A DNA stretch of 64,000 nt from Anaerobacillus isosaccharinicus. GTDB lineage: Bacteria; Bacillota; Bacilli; Bacillales; Anaerobacillaceae. The stretch spans positions 4,950,164 to 5,014,163 of the forward strand of contig NZ_CP063356.1 of assembly GCF_001866075.3 (NCBI RefSeq), read 5' to 3'. Under the pieces are notes generated by a model, which saw only the letters and a program-made list of their open reading frames with translations, did no database searches and was not told the DNA's origin. A program made the translations under genes and the position numbers. Shown piece by piece: positions 35,127-44,223 of the stretch (position 1 is the stretch's first letter; each line of letters begins with the position of its first letter).

Positions 35127-36638
35127 TTAATTATGGAATATACGCTTTAGCTCTTTTTGCCAAGATTGAAAAAAATACTCTTGATAAAAACCCTCTGTAG
35201 CAAAGTAACTTTCTAGCTTTATTCCACAAACATCACAACAATTATCTGGTCTAACAGTAAGACTTTCATTAAATTGATCTAGTACAGTTTCTCTCCGACA
35301 TGACCTAGTTTCCTTAAGCCACTCTTGAAATAACGTTAGTTTCCTTTGTTTATATTGAATTCGGCTAGTAATTTTTTCACTTATTACTTTGAAGACATCA
35401 ACAGCTTTATCATTTAAACGATGATAACTAAGATCAACTATAACACCTTGTTCTTCCAAATGAAAACGAATGAACCTCCACATAATCTCAGTTATTCCAG
35501 TTTCAGCCATAAGGTTTAACTCATTTATTTGCCCAAGGTTTGCTTTAGACCTTATAAACATTAGAACTTCACGTACTTGCTGATCACTTGGAAACTCTCT
35601 AGTTAGTAAGGATAGTTGCAGTCCCTTTTCTTCCTCACTATAAAAAGTGATAGCGATGCTTTTCTCGCCATCTCGACCTGCCCTACCTATTTCTTGTAAG
35701 TACGATTCTAGCTGCATTGGAAAATGAAAATGAATGACATAGCGAATGTTCTGTTTATTCACTCCCATTCCAAACGCACTTGTACAACAAATAAGTTGAA
35801 GCTCATCATTAATAAATTGTTGTTGAATTAAAAGCCGATCTTCATTACTCATTCCACCATGGTAAGCAGACACATGTTTTATCCCTTTATTTTGTAAAAT
35901 TCTCGCAATATCTTCAGTCCATTTTCTTGTTGAAGCATAAATAATTCCCGGACCTTGCAAGCTTTTAACCAACGAAACTAGTTCTGTTAGTTTCTCTTCA
36001 ATCGTATCTGAACCTTGTTTAACAATCATAGCAATATTTGGTCGGTCAATACTGTAAATATGAGTTTGTACGTTGGTTAGCGACAACTTCTCAACAATAT
36101 CTCGCTGTACCTCTTTTGTTGCGGTCGCTGTTATCGCTAGACATGGGGGATTCCCTAATTGTTGCCTTGCTTCGCTTAATTTAAAATAGTCAGTACGAAA
36201 TTCATGTCCCCACTGAGAAATACAATGCGCTTCATCAACAACAAAAAGAGAAATTGTTAAACTCTTTAGTTTTTTCATCACAAATTTCGATTGCAAAATT
36301 TCTGGCGATACGTAAATGATTTTTTGCGAGGATAGTTGTTGAAATGCTATTTCCCGTTCCTCGTTGCTTAGAAAACTATTTAAGGCAACTACTCTTTTTA
36401 ACCCTTTACTTTTTAATTGTTGAACTTGATCTTCCATTAATGATAGTAGCGGTGAGACGACAACTGTTATTCCGGTTAACATAAACGCTGGCAATTGATA
36501 ACAGAGCGATTTTCCTGCCCCTGTTGGCAGCATCGCTAAAACATCCTGACCATTTAATAGATCGTTAATAATTTCTCTTTGACCCGTTCGAAAAAAAGTT
36601 AATTTAAAAAAATCATATAAAGCGTTATGAACATCCAT
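35127..36638 (-). CDS. recQ: ATP-dependent DNA helicase RecQ
   Basis: A 503-residue 3'-5' helicase: FRTGQREIINDLL (Q motif), LPTGAGKSLCYQLPA (I), VVSPLLSLMEDQV, VVDEAHCISQWGHEF (DEAH, II), ITATAT (III), STRKWTEDIA, SAFGMGVNK and QEIGRAGRDG (VI). A C-terminal zinc region (CRRETV ... DNCCDVCG) follows, but no HRDC domain. It is the short form seen in YpbC of Bacillus, not the longer RecQ. It starts 2 bp after ypbB stops. Confidence 0.95.
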   Translation of the reverse strand: MDVHNALYDFFKLTFFRTGQREIINDLLNGQDVLAMLPTGAGKSLCYQLPAFMLTGITVVVSPLLSLMEDQVQQLKSKGLKRVVALNSFLSNEEREIAFQQLSSQKIIYVSPEILQSKFVMKKLKSLTISLFVVDEAHCISQWGHEFRTDYFKLSEARQQLGNPPCLAITATATKEVQRDIVEKLSLTNVQTHIYSIDRPNIAMIVKQGSDTIEEKLTELVSLVKSLQGPGIIYASTRKWTEDIARILQNKGIKHVSAYHGGMSNEDRLLIQQQFINDELQLICCTSAFGMGVNKQNIRYVIHFHFPMQLESYLQEIGRAGRDGEKSIAITFYSEEEKGLQLSLLTREFPSDQQVREVLMFIRSKANLGQINELNLMAETGITEIMWRFIRFHLEEQGVIVDLSYHRLNDKAVDVFKVISEKITSRIQYKQRKLTLFQEWLKETRSCRRETVLDQFNESLTVRPDNCCDVCGIKLESYFATEGFYQEYFFQSWQKELKRIFHN

Positions 36639-36639
36639 T

Positions 36640-37689
36640 TTAAAATCCCTTCTTAGCTAATGTTAACCGAATTTCAAAGTAAGAAATCTTTTTATGAAGG
36701 TTGTCTTTAATTTCTTTTAGCCTTCTTGTGTTTAGTTCTGTAACAACCGCAATTATCGCTCGCTCGGTTTCTTTTGCCACAAACGGCGCTATCGAAAAGT
36801 TTTCGCAGTTTAGGGCAATTTCAACAATATGATCTTCAACTGTATTTTGTTTTAGATGACGAGTCCTACTAATTTCTTCCACACTTAACCCTCTATTTAA
36901 TAACGAATACGTTTTTCGTGCCGTTTCGGTTAGTAGGTTTTTTGTCTCAATTTTCTCCAAAATACTATAGAGAGTTCCAAATAGTTCTCTGTTTTCAGTA
37001 GCTTTTGTAATTACACCGTGAATAACATTAATAAAAAGTATTTTTGCATAGGACAGATCTATTTGTAACTCCCTTGCAACTTGATTTATCGTAAGTCCAA
37101 CTCGATGTGCACCACTTAATCTTAAGACAAATATAGAAGCTTCAAGAGTAGAAAACTGTTTGAGCATTTCTTCTAATTCAAAATAAAGCTTATTTGCCAA
37201 ATCTCTAGTTTGATTCCCATTACTAGCTAGTTTCTTTTTGACCCAAAGTTGTGTTCGCCCATCTTTTATAACTGGGATAAACTCTCGATTTTGAACTTTA
37301 AGAAAGGAAACACATTGAGTCAATAAAGCGCATCTTCTCCAGAAAACATCGGTGATATCTTTATATATAAATCCATTCAAGTGAATCGGTAACGGTTGTT
37401 CTGTAAGTTGCTCATTTAAAAAAGCTTCACCGGATGGTGTTAAATCGTAACGATTTTCGCCACACTCCTTAATGAAATTCTTTTCAAGAAGGGAATTGAC
37501 CAACTTAACAACCGTGGTTCTTTCGAACTGTTTAAAAACGCCAAAAAACTTTGACACATGAAACAAGCGACAATCCTGCAATGTTTGCGCTGTTTTTTTT
37601 CCTGTTAAGATGTGATAAATCCCAAATACCGATCTATTTCCATTCATTTTTTTTAGTAGATAAAGAAAAATAACTTGTACATAATCCAA
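36640..37689 (-). CDS. ypbB: YpbB, helix-turn-helix protein paired with RecQ
   Basis: A 349-residue protein always found with the short RecQ in Bacillus. The N terminus has a winged-helix-like region (MNGNRSVFGIYHILTGKKT); near residues 250-285 there is an HTH of the RecQ-helper type (LNRGLSVEEISRTRHLKQNT). It probably supplies the HRDC/HTH function missing from the short RecQ; that is inference. Start TTG with AGGAG ten bases upstream; it is directly followed by recQ. Confidence 0.82.
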   Translation of the reverse strand: MDYVQVIFLYLLKKMNGNRSVFGIYHILTGKKTAQTLQDCRLFHVSKFFGVFKQFERTTVVKLVNSLLEKNFIKECGENRYDLTPSGEAFLNEQLTEQPLPIHLNGFIYKDITDVFWRRCALLTQCVSFLKVQNREFIPVIKDGRTQLWVKKKLASNGNQTRDLANKLYFELEEMLKQFSTLEASIFVLRLSGAHRVGLTINQVARELQIDLSYAKILFINVIHGVITKATENRELFGTLYSILEKIETKNLLTETARKTYSLLNRGLSVEEISRTRHLKQNTVEDHIVEIALNCENFSIAPFVAKETERAIIAVVTELNTRRLKEIKDNLHKKISYFEIRLTLAKKGF

Positions 37690-38288
<599 letters not shown>

Positions 38289-38297
38289 TTAATAATA

Positions 38298-38325
38298 AAG
38301 CTTCCACATTTGTGGAAGCTTTTTA
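38298..38325 (+). terminator. Terminator after fer
   Basis: AAGCTTCCACA-TT-TGTGGAAGCTT perfect hairpin with TTTT after it, starting 10 bp past the fer stop. Confidence 0.92.
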
Positions 38326-38348
38326 TTTACTTTCTGGTTTCAAGCAAA

Positions 38349-38987
38349 CTAATCATCGGCTAATAAAATTTGGTCTTTCTTAATAATAACCTTACCTTGC
38401 AGTTCTAGCTTCTTCAGCTGTCTCGTAACCGTCTCTCTTGAAGCACCAACAATGTTCCCCAATTCTTGATGTGTTAAATGAATCAGTTCTGTTTTAGACA
38501 TCTTGTTCATCTGCCTCAATGTAGAAAGTAATCTTTCTTCTACATTTAAAGAAAGCATTTCATTTAACTTCCGTTGCAAAGAATATATTTTTTTACTCAT
38601 TACTTTTATTATTCTAAAAGATAAATGAGGATGAGCTTCCACAAACCTTTCAAAAGCAATGATCGGTATCATTAGGACATCGGCTTGCTTTTTTGCTGTT
38701 GCTGTTCCTGGATATGGTCCTTCATCAAAAAAACCAGTATGAGGAAAGATCTCTCCTGTAGTTAAAATATTGATAAAAGATTCCTCTCCTTCTTCACTTA
38801 ACTTACTAATAAGGACAGTTCCTTTTCCTAAAACAAATAGATAATTCCGTTCATCACCTTCTGAAAATAATACTTCTTTATCATCATAGGTCTTTTCAAC
38901 AGCATGGATTAATAATGGTCTTATTTCTTCTGTGGTTAAACCAGCAAAGAATTCCATTTTTTTTAAGATCGCTTCCCAATTTTTCAT
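38349..38987 (-). CDS. Crp/Fnr-family regulator without iron-sulfur cysteines
   Basis: A 212-residue regulator: cyclic-nucleotide-binding beta roll (about 10-120; GEIFPHTGFF region), dimer helix (IKVMSKKIYSLQRKLNEML) and C-terminal HTH (THQELGNIVGASRETVTRQL). It has no Cys, so it cannot be an Fnr with a cluster, and the cAMP-binding residues are not conserved. The effector is unknown. ATG at 38987 follows GAGGAGATGTACG; the GTG before it is inside the SD. It faces fer and shares its terminator region. Confidence 0.88.
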   Translation of the reverse strand: MKNWEAILKKMEFFAGLTTEEIRPLLIHAVEKTYDDKEVLFSEGDERNYLFVLGKGTVLISKLSEEGEESFINILTTGEIFPHTGFFDEGPYPGTATAKKQADVLMIPIIAFERFVEAHPHLSFRIIKVMSKKIYSLQRKLNEMLSLNVEERLLSTLRQMNKMSKTELIHLTHQELGNIVGASRETVTRQLKKLELQGKVIIKKDQILLADD

Positions 38988-39079
38988 CGTACATCTCCTC
39001 ACAATAAAAAGATAGAGCTATTTTAATTAAAGTTTACCATTAATTGAATAGATTTTACGAATCGCTATGAAAATAAATA

Positions 39080-39105
39080 GACTGACACAAAAAGAATGGT
39101 CAGTC
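39080..39105 (-). terminator. Weak terminator after the GntR gene
   Basis: GACTGAC / GTCAGTC stem with a 12-base loop; the tail on the minus strand is TATTTATT, so it is only a modest terminator. Confidence 0.5.
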
Positions 39106-39115
39106 TTTCTTTAAA

Positions 39116-39823
39116 TTAGAATAACTCTACTTCAATCCCGACAATATGTTCGAGCATTTTATCATAAGCTAATTTCGAATCCTTATTTTTTATCGCTACG
39201 AAAATAGCATAATGCTCATCATATAATTGTTTTATCTTATCTTCGTTTGAGTAGAGAAATAGCTGTCTGGCTTCGCGCATTGACTCTTGCATCGTTTCTG
39301 AAACCGTTGTCATTAATCGATATAGCATATCATTTTTTGAGGCTTTCACAATCGCCATATGAAATTTCATATCAGCTTTTTCACCTAAATCGCCATCGCC
39401 TTCTGTTTTTTTCATTTCAACTAGGATACTTTCTAGTTCTAATAAATCTTCAGACGTGCGATTTTCGGCTGCTAGCGAAGCTGCACCAGTTTCATTAAAT
39501 TTACGAATTTCAAAAAGCTGTCGTATATCATCTTTTTGAAGGATATGCGGTATCATTTGATTTACCACATCAAAATCAACCTTTTTTACAAACGTTCCTT
39601 CGCCTTGTCGAATTTCAATGTAACCCATTGCCTTTAAAGCACTTAGTGCCTCCCTAATAGCGGATCTTCCTACATTAAAATCTTCAGCTAGTTGCTGTAC
39701 CGATGAAAGACGATCCCCTGGCTTAACTTCCCCACTTAGAATAAGTTCCGTTAACTGCTCAGCAACAATTTCATATATTTTTTTTGGTTTTACTTGTTTA
39801 ATCAAATCCCCCAGTCCTTCCAC
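39116..39823 (-). CDS. GntR/FadR-family transcriptional regulator (LutR-like)
   Basis: A 235-residue regulator: N-terminal winged helix (about 15-75; VQQLAEDFNVGRSAIREALSA) and C-terminal all-helical FCD effector domain (about 95-230) with DMKFHMAIVKASKN carrying metal-ligand-type Asp/His. Members of this subgroup sense lactate, gluconate or similar acids; LutR of B. subtilis is the nearest I recall. No metabolic operon is adjacent, so its target is not shown here. Confidence 0.85.
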   Translation of the reverse strand: MEGLGDLIKQVKPKKIYEIVAEQLTELILSGEVKPGDRLSSVQQLAEDFNVGRSAIREALSALKAMGYIEIRQGEGTFVKKVDFDVVNQMIPHILQKDDIRQLFEIRKFNETGAASLAAENRTSEDLLELESILVEMKKTEGDGDLGEKADMKFHMAIVKASKNDMLYRLMTTVSETMQESMREARQLFLYSNEDKIKQLYDEHYAIFVAIKNKDSKLAYDKMLEHIVGIEVELF

Positions 39824-40188
39824 TTTTACGTTATGAAACCAACATGTCTATAAAATTCCCTCTATTATGTCAGTTAATAGATAGTCTACTAGAAAAAATT
39901 TCAAAAAATGTAGTAGAGTCACCTGATGACCCAGTTATCTAACATAAATTGTACCTATAAATTCATGAAGTTTCAAACAATTATTTTTTTTTATTCTAAT
40001 TATATCAATATATTATATTATTTTGTTTCATAATACAAAATATCTAGAGCCTTTTTGTCCAACCAGTCTTTATTTTTGTATAATCGATCCTTTCAATAAA
40101 TTATACAAAAAAATAACTATTAATAGGTTGGTTCATCACCCAAAAGATAGTGGTGAATTCCACTTATTAATAGTCAACTCCAGTAATA
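39824..40188. other. Gap upstream of the GntR gene, includes the M14 terminator
   Basis: 365 bp. Apart from the branched terminator at 40107-40174 I see only AT-rich sequence and the presumed GntR promoter near 39840-39900. GGTCATCAGGTGAC-like sequence around 39915-39935 has partial dyad symmetry and could be its operator. No gene is supported. Confidence 0.4.
40107..40174 (-). terminator. Branched (three-way) terminator after the M14 peptidase gene
   Basis: Outer arms ACTATTAATA / TATTAATAGT (10 of 10) enclose two inner stems, AGTGG / CCACT and TTGG / CCAA, giving a cloverleaf-like fold. On the minus strand a T-run follows (TTATTTTTTT). It starts 15 bp past the stop of the upstream gene. 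Confidence 0.7.
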
Positions 40189-41256
40189 TTAAAGAATTAA
40201 TCCTTCTAACGCTAGTAAACTATTGTTCGCCCATATTTCTGAAAATGCTGTAAATGGTAACGGATTTGTGCCTACACCAACTTCGACTGTAAATCCTGGC
40301 CTTCCTGTTTCTTGGATAAACCAGTCTTTATATCCCCCATCACTATCAGCTGTCCTTATTGGTTCATAGGAACTTACAAGTGACAAGGCTTCCACCATTT
40401 CTTTACTTTTAGTAGGTTCTAAATTACGGTACCCCCAATAGATGACTTGCCCTTGAGAATGAAATGCTAGCACATATGCAAAATTATGTTTTTTCGTTAA
40501 ATAGTATACTGCTTTTACTTCAGGCTCAGTTAATGGTGCTCTTCCACTATAATGTCTAGGCCATGGAACCTGTGGGCTTTCTTTTGCCTCAATATCCCAC
40601 CCAGCTGGCCACTGGTGATTTAAATCTACTCCTCTTATATTACTCGACCAGTGTTCAAAACGTCTTGCACCCTTATTAATGTTTAATACCGAGTGAAAAA
40701 ATGGATGTTCTTCATAGATCCCTTGTTGAACAAGCTCAACTCCATCTGGATTAACCATGGGCACGATATATAGTTTTACATCTTCAAATATTTTGCTCAC
40801 TTGATAATGGAAAAATGGTAAATTTGATTGATAATGCTGGACAAGCTGCTTTAAAAAGATCATTAAGAATTTTGATGTCATCCACTCATTTGAATGCCAA
40901 CCACCAGAGTAGAACACTTCTTTTTTTCCATTTCCGATGACAAATGCATAAATAGGCTTACCCATGACAGAATGTCCAATTTTCTGAACTGTAACTAAAG
41001 AAGAATAATATTTCCTTAAAAATGTAAGGTCTTCTTCCAAATCGCTAGGTCCGTACTCCCTATTGCATTCGTATGGTGAGTCTTTTTTAATACTTGAATT
41101 TAATCCTTCAGGGATTATAATTTGTTCACCGGGGTAGATATACTGATGTTCATTTTGCAACTGATGATTGTTTACTAGTATATCTATTGCTCTAACTTGA
41201 TATAAATGAGCAACCTTATGTATCGTGTCGCCCTCTTTCACTACATACTTTTGCAA
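40189..41256 (-). CDS. LysM-M14 metallopeptidase (gamma-D-glutamyl-diaminopimelate peptidase type)
   Basis: A 355-residue protein: one N-terminal LysM (YVVKEGDTIHKVAHLY...; about 1-50), then an M14 carboxypeptidase domain. Zinc ligands: SGGWHSNEWM (HxxE, near residue 128) and a later His in LAFHSQGQVIYW; EVGVG near the end carries the catalytic Glu. The architecture matches endopeptidase I of Bacillus, which cuts gamma-D-Glu-meso-DAP in peptidoglycan. No signal peptide is seen. A role in spore or wall turnover is inferred. Confidence 0.88.
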   Translation of the reverse strand: MQKYVVKEGDTIHKVAHLYQVRAIDILVNNHQLQNEHQYIYPGEQIIIPEGLNSSIKKDSPYECNREYGPSDLEEDLTFLRKYYSSLVTVQKIGHSVMGKPIYAFVIGNGKKEVFYSGGWHSNEWMTSKFLMIFLKQLVQHYQSNLPFFHYQVSKIFEDVKLYIVPMVNPDGVELVQQGIYEEHPFFHSVLNINKGARRFEHWSSNIRGVDLNHQWPAGWDIEAKESPQVPWPRHYSGRAPLTEPEVKAVYYLTKKHNFAYVLAFHSQGQVIYWGYRNLEPTKSKEMVEALSLVSSYEPIRTADSDGGYKDWFIQETGRPGFTVEVGVGTNPLPFTAFSEIWANNSLLALEGLIL

Positions 41257-41560
41257 TACAATACTCCCCCTTTAAAACAACGAATGTGTAGGCTAATGGT
41301 AAAAACCAATTTTTGTTACTACCTCAAACTAATCTTTATGCATATTAGCTCTCGTTTATGAATGGTTTCTTGTCATAGCCAGGGGAGCCTTGAATTGATT
41401 TAAAACAGAAAGAGGCCAATATTGGCCTCTTTTACTTTTATGGGAAATAGTCACTTATGATTATTCTAACAATAAGCTTCTTACCATCCTGTATTTACTT
41501 TCACAAGCATTCTACATTCTACATTCTACATTCTACATTCTACATTCTACATTCTACATT
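41257..41560. other. Gap between M14 gene and hisJ-like gene, with terminator and heptamer array
   Basis: Contains the hisJ-side terminator (41409-41432) and the 3' half of the heptamer array (41508-41563). The M14 promoter must lie close to 41270-41340. No further gene is visible. Confidence 0.5.
41409..41432. terminator. Perfect palindrome terminator after the hisJ-like gene
   Basis: A 24-bp perfect palindrome, AAAGAGGCCAAT joined to ATTGGCCTCTTT, with T-rich flanks. It serves as minus-strand terminator about 130 bp past the hisJ stop. Confidence 0.8.
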
Positions 41561-41563
41561 CTA
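41508..41563. repeat. (CATTCTA)x8 heptamer array overlapping a stop codon
   Basis: Eight perfect copies of CATTCTA (TAGAATG on the minus strand) occupy 56 bp. The last three bases (41561-41563, CTA) are the TAG stop codon of the hisJ-like gene, so the array is the gene's immediate 3' UTR. Confidence 0.95.
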
Positions 41564-42373
41564 CCCCAACGGAACTTCTTTTCGCTCGCCTTTTTCGAAA
41601 GTCATGATTGTTGAATAACCTACACTTTTGGCTAACTCAATAGCTTTATCAAAGTCTTTTCCTACATCTTCAGGTACGTGGGCATCTGATGATAGGACAA
41701 TAGGAATCCCTTTGTTATAACATAGTTGTAATAGTCGTGGATCAGGGTAGAGTTGTTCCACTTGTTTTCGAAGTCCTGCTGTACTTATCTCAACACAAGT
41801 TTTAGAATTAGCAAGGGCGGTAGTAGCTCTTTCATACTGTGCTAGCAGAAAATCTTCATCTGTTGGAATGTAGTTGAAGATTTTTACTAAGTCAATATGT
41901 CCAATAATATCAAATAAATTTGATTCAGCTAGTGTAACAACTTGATCGAAATACCTAGTGTATGTTTCTTTTAAATCACGAAGGTCCCACTCGTGCTTGT
42001 ACTCTCCTAAATCAATGCCAAATTCATCGATCCAATGAATTGAACCAATAACGTAATCAAAATCATAGCCTTGAATAAATTGTGCCATTTCCTCATGTTT
42101 CCCTGGGGTATAATCCATCTCAATCGACATTTTTACATCAATGTGAGCATCCCATGCTTGTTGAAATAGCTTCACATAATCCTCCATGTCGTAATATCTG
42201 CGTTCATTGACCCACGGATTACTTAAAATATTTCTTGTTTGATAGAAATGATAGGCGTGTTCAGAGATACCAAAATGTCCAATTCCTTTTGCTCTTGCTT
42301 GATCTGTAAATTGTTTTAAATAATCAAGAGTCAACGTACCTCTTTCAAGATGATTATGATAATCTGTTAACAT
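41561..42373 (-). CDS. hisJ: PHP-domain histidinol-phosphatase-like phosphoesterase
   Basis: A 270-residue PHP protein: MLTDYHNHLERG (first HxH), SEHAY, VIGSIHWID, IIGHIDL and LSSDAHVPEDVG supply the metal ligands. Best guess is histidinol-phosphatase of the HisJ/HisK class, the ninth step of histidine synthesis; no other his gene is nearby, so another phosphate ester remains possible. ATG at 42373 follows GGAGGAGC; a TTG upstream is less likely. The stop codon is part of a heptamer repeat array. Confidence 0.82.
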   Translation of the reverse strand: MLTDYHNHLERGTLTLDYLKQFTDQARAKGIGHFGISEHAYHFYQTRNILSNPWVNERRYYDMEDYVKLFQQAWDAHIDVKMSIEMDYTPGKHEEMAQFIQGYDFDYVIGSIHWIDEFGIDLGEYKHEWDLRDLKETYTRYFDQVVTLAESNLFDIIGHIDLVKIFNYIPTDEDFLLAQYERATTALANSKTCVEISTAGLRKQVEQLYPDPRLLQLCYNKGIPIVLSSDAHVPEDVGKDFDKAIELAKSVGYSTIMTFEKGERKEVPLG

Positions 42374-42407
42374 AAAAAGCTCCTCCTCATCCAACTTAAC
42401 GTATCAC

Positions 42408-42794
42408 TTACCATATTTTGCTCAGCAAAAAATCTAACTGTTCCTCATAAGGTTTTTCTAAGAAATCAATACCTTTAGTTGTTATTTTAGCTAGTCCATT
42501 TTCTAAATAGATAAGCTCCTCAGACACAGAAACTTTGTAGTAAAATTCATACAATGAAATCGGTAATTTTTTCTTTCGGAGTAAATTATAGTTTAAAGTT
42601 CGATCAACACTTTTCCAAAAGCGTTGATGAAAAAAATCACCATGAGTGAGCCGTACTGAACCTTGCAACTTAAGCTTCGATAGCATAAAAGTAAAGCCAT
42701 CTAATAAGACGACACGGTCGCTAGAAGATTTGGTTTTTTGATTTAACCATTGGACTACGTCTGCGTTTAATTCTGTTTTATTCATGTTGTTCAT
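42408..42794 (-). CDS. Hypothetical protein (128 aa)
   Basis: A 128-residue soluble protein, mixed helix and strand, without a motif I recognise (RVVLLDGFTFMLSKLKL, then a Tyr-rich patch LYEFYYKVSVSEELIYL). The ATG lacks a clear SD; an ATG four codons later is similar. Only the uninterrupted frame and its place 35 bp upstream of hisJ support it as a gene, probably co-transcribed. Confidence 0.55.
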   Translation of the reverse strand: MNNMNKTELNADVVQWLNQKTKSSSDRVVLLDGFTFMLSKLKLQGSVRLTHGDFFHQRFWKSVDRTLNYNLLRKKKLPISLYEFYYKVSVSEELIYLENGLAKITTKGIDFLEKPYEEQLDFLLSKIW

Positions 42795-43012
42795 GTGTTA
42801 AAACCACTTTTCAAGAAGGTTATTTGTTAGTTTGACTTACTTTATATGTATGTACTAGCACTATTTTATCATAGAAAGTGTCGATTAATTATAAAATTTT
42901 CGTTACAAATTTTCTTGGACACTTGATCTCACCCACATTACTAACACTCTGCAATTATTTCTTAAGTAAACATTCATGCAAGCTATCTAAAAATGAGAAT
43001 TAAACAAGAAAA

Positions 43013-43056
43013 GCTGCTCAAAAACTTCAACCTCAGGTGAAGATCTTGAAAACAGC
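43013..43056 (-). terminator. Terminator after the M23 peptidase gene
   Basis: GCTG-TTTTCAAGATCTTCA paired to TTGAAGTTTTTGAGCAGC, loop CCTGAGG, followed by TTTTCTTG on the minus strand. Confidence 0.75.
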
Positions 43057-43072
43057 CCTAGCTTATATTTAT

Positions 43073-43951
43073 TCAGTTAACGACATCTAATAGTGTACCA
43101 ATTTGAATGACGTCGCCCTTAAGTCCATTTAATTTTTTAATTCTCGAAACTGTAGTTCCAGACTGTTCAGCAATCTTCCAAAGTGTATCGCCACGTTGAA
43201 CGATATATTTTCCCCTTGGTACTATTTTTAATTTTTGATCGATTTTTACTTGATCAGATGACAAGTTATTCCAGCTTATTAATTGATTAACACTTACTTG
43301 GTAACCTTTCGCAATACTCCATAAACTCTCACCTTTTTTTACAGTAATATAGAATGCTTCATCCTCTAAAAGTTTTTTTTCCTGTTCCATTGTGTGAGAT
43401 ACTGATGCTACTTGATACCGGTTTTTTTCGATCGCTTCTTCTGATAATACAAAAAAGTTATCTTTACCACCAATAATTTCCATTGGGTCAATTGCATTTT
43501 TTTTGGAAGTTGTCCAATTTCCTTCATGCATTTCAAAGTGCAAATGATCTCCAGAAGATCTACCTGTGTTCCCCACTATTCCAATTTTCTCTCCTTGATA
43601 AATCACGTCACCTTCTTCAACAAGTCGTTTATGTAAGTGGGCATAAACTGTTTCAAAACCATCTGAGTGGTCGATGAAGATAACATGACCATAAGTACTA
43701 GAGTAATATGACTTTGAAACAACTCCATCACTAACAGCAACTACCGTTGTCCCACGTGGTGCTGCAATATCGATGCCGTAATGCTTTCCTTTTCTCGTTC
43801 CAAATGTATCGGTTACGATACCCTCAGTCGGCCAAATATAGTCGTAATTATTGTTTGTTTCAGCAAACGAAACATTTGCACTTATAAATAAAATTCCAAT
43901 TGAAAGGGCCACAGCCATTACAATTAATAACCGTCTTATATAGTCGTACAT
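43073..43951 (-). CDS. M23 metallopeptidase with two C-terminal LysM domains
   Basis: A 292-residue secreted or anchored wall enzyme. Signal/anchor segment at about 9-28 (LIVMAVALSIGILFISANVS), M23 domain (about 40-160) with KHYGIDIAAPRGT and DHLHFEMHEG for zinc, then two LysM modules (YITVKKGESLWSIAKGY and YIVQRGDTLWKIAEQSG). It probably cuts peptidoglycan cross-bridges or stem peptides at the wall. It is a single-gene unit. Confidence 0.93.
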   Translation of the reverse strand: MYDYIRRLLIVMAVALSIGILFISANVSFAETNNNYDYIWPTEGIVTDTFGTRKGKHYGIDIAAPRGTTVVAVSDGVVSKSYYSSTYGHVIFIDHSDGFETVYAHLHKRLVEEGDVIYQGEKIGIVGNTGRSSGDHLHFEMHEGNWTTSKKNAIDPMEIIGGKDNFFVLSEEAIEKNRYQVASVSHTMEQEKKLLEDEAFYITVKKGESLWSIAKGYQVSVNQLISWNNLSSDQVKIDQKLKIVPRGKYIVQRGDTLWKIAEQSGTTVSRIKKLNGLKGDVIQIGTLLDVVN

Positions 43952-44126
43952 GTAATCCTCCTGTTTGTTACAATCATTTTTTCTACAATCCTATCCTATG
44001 GAAGACTGAAAAGATTTATAACTTTGTATTGACTAAAAATTTCTGTTTTTCCCAAAGAAAAAAAACGAAACGTTTATAAGATTTTCCTAAAAGCAGTTTA
44101 ATTATTCATACTTATTTTTTTCAAAA

Positions 44127-44186
44127 AAGTGCCAGTCTCCCAAAAACTATTTTTTCAAGGTCAATTTTTAGGGTAAACTGACACTT
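44127..44186 (-). terminator. Terminator after the VanW-like gene
   Basis: AAGTGTCAGT ... ACTGGCACTT long imperfect stem with a TTTTTTG tail on the minus strand. Confidence 0.75.
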
Positions 44187-44223
44187 CTTATATGATGTTT
44201 ACTTTAAAAACAACTTTTCTCTC

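Noticed and set aside
38349-38987. Fnr-type oxygen sensor
   Set aside because: The protein contains no cysteine, so it cannot hold the cluster; it is called only a Crp/Fnr-family regulator.
40023-40253. 76-residue plus-strand open frame in the gap before the M14 gene
   Set aside because: No ribosome binding site, AT-rich composition, and it overlaps the branched terminator and the end of the M14 gene.
41508-41563. Repeat array that could be taken for a CRISPR
   Set aside because: The units are 7 bp, directly adjacent and without spacers, and no cas gene is present.
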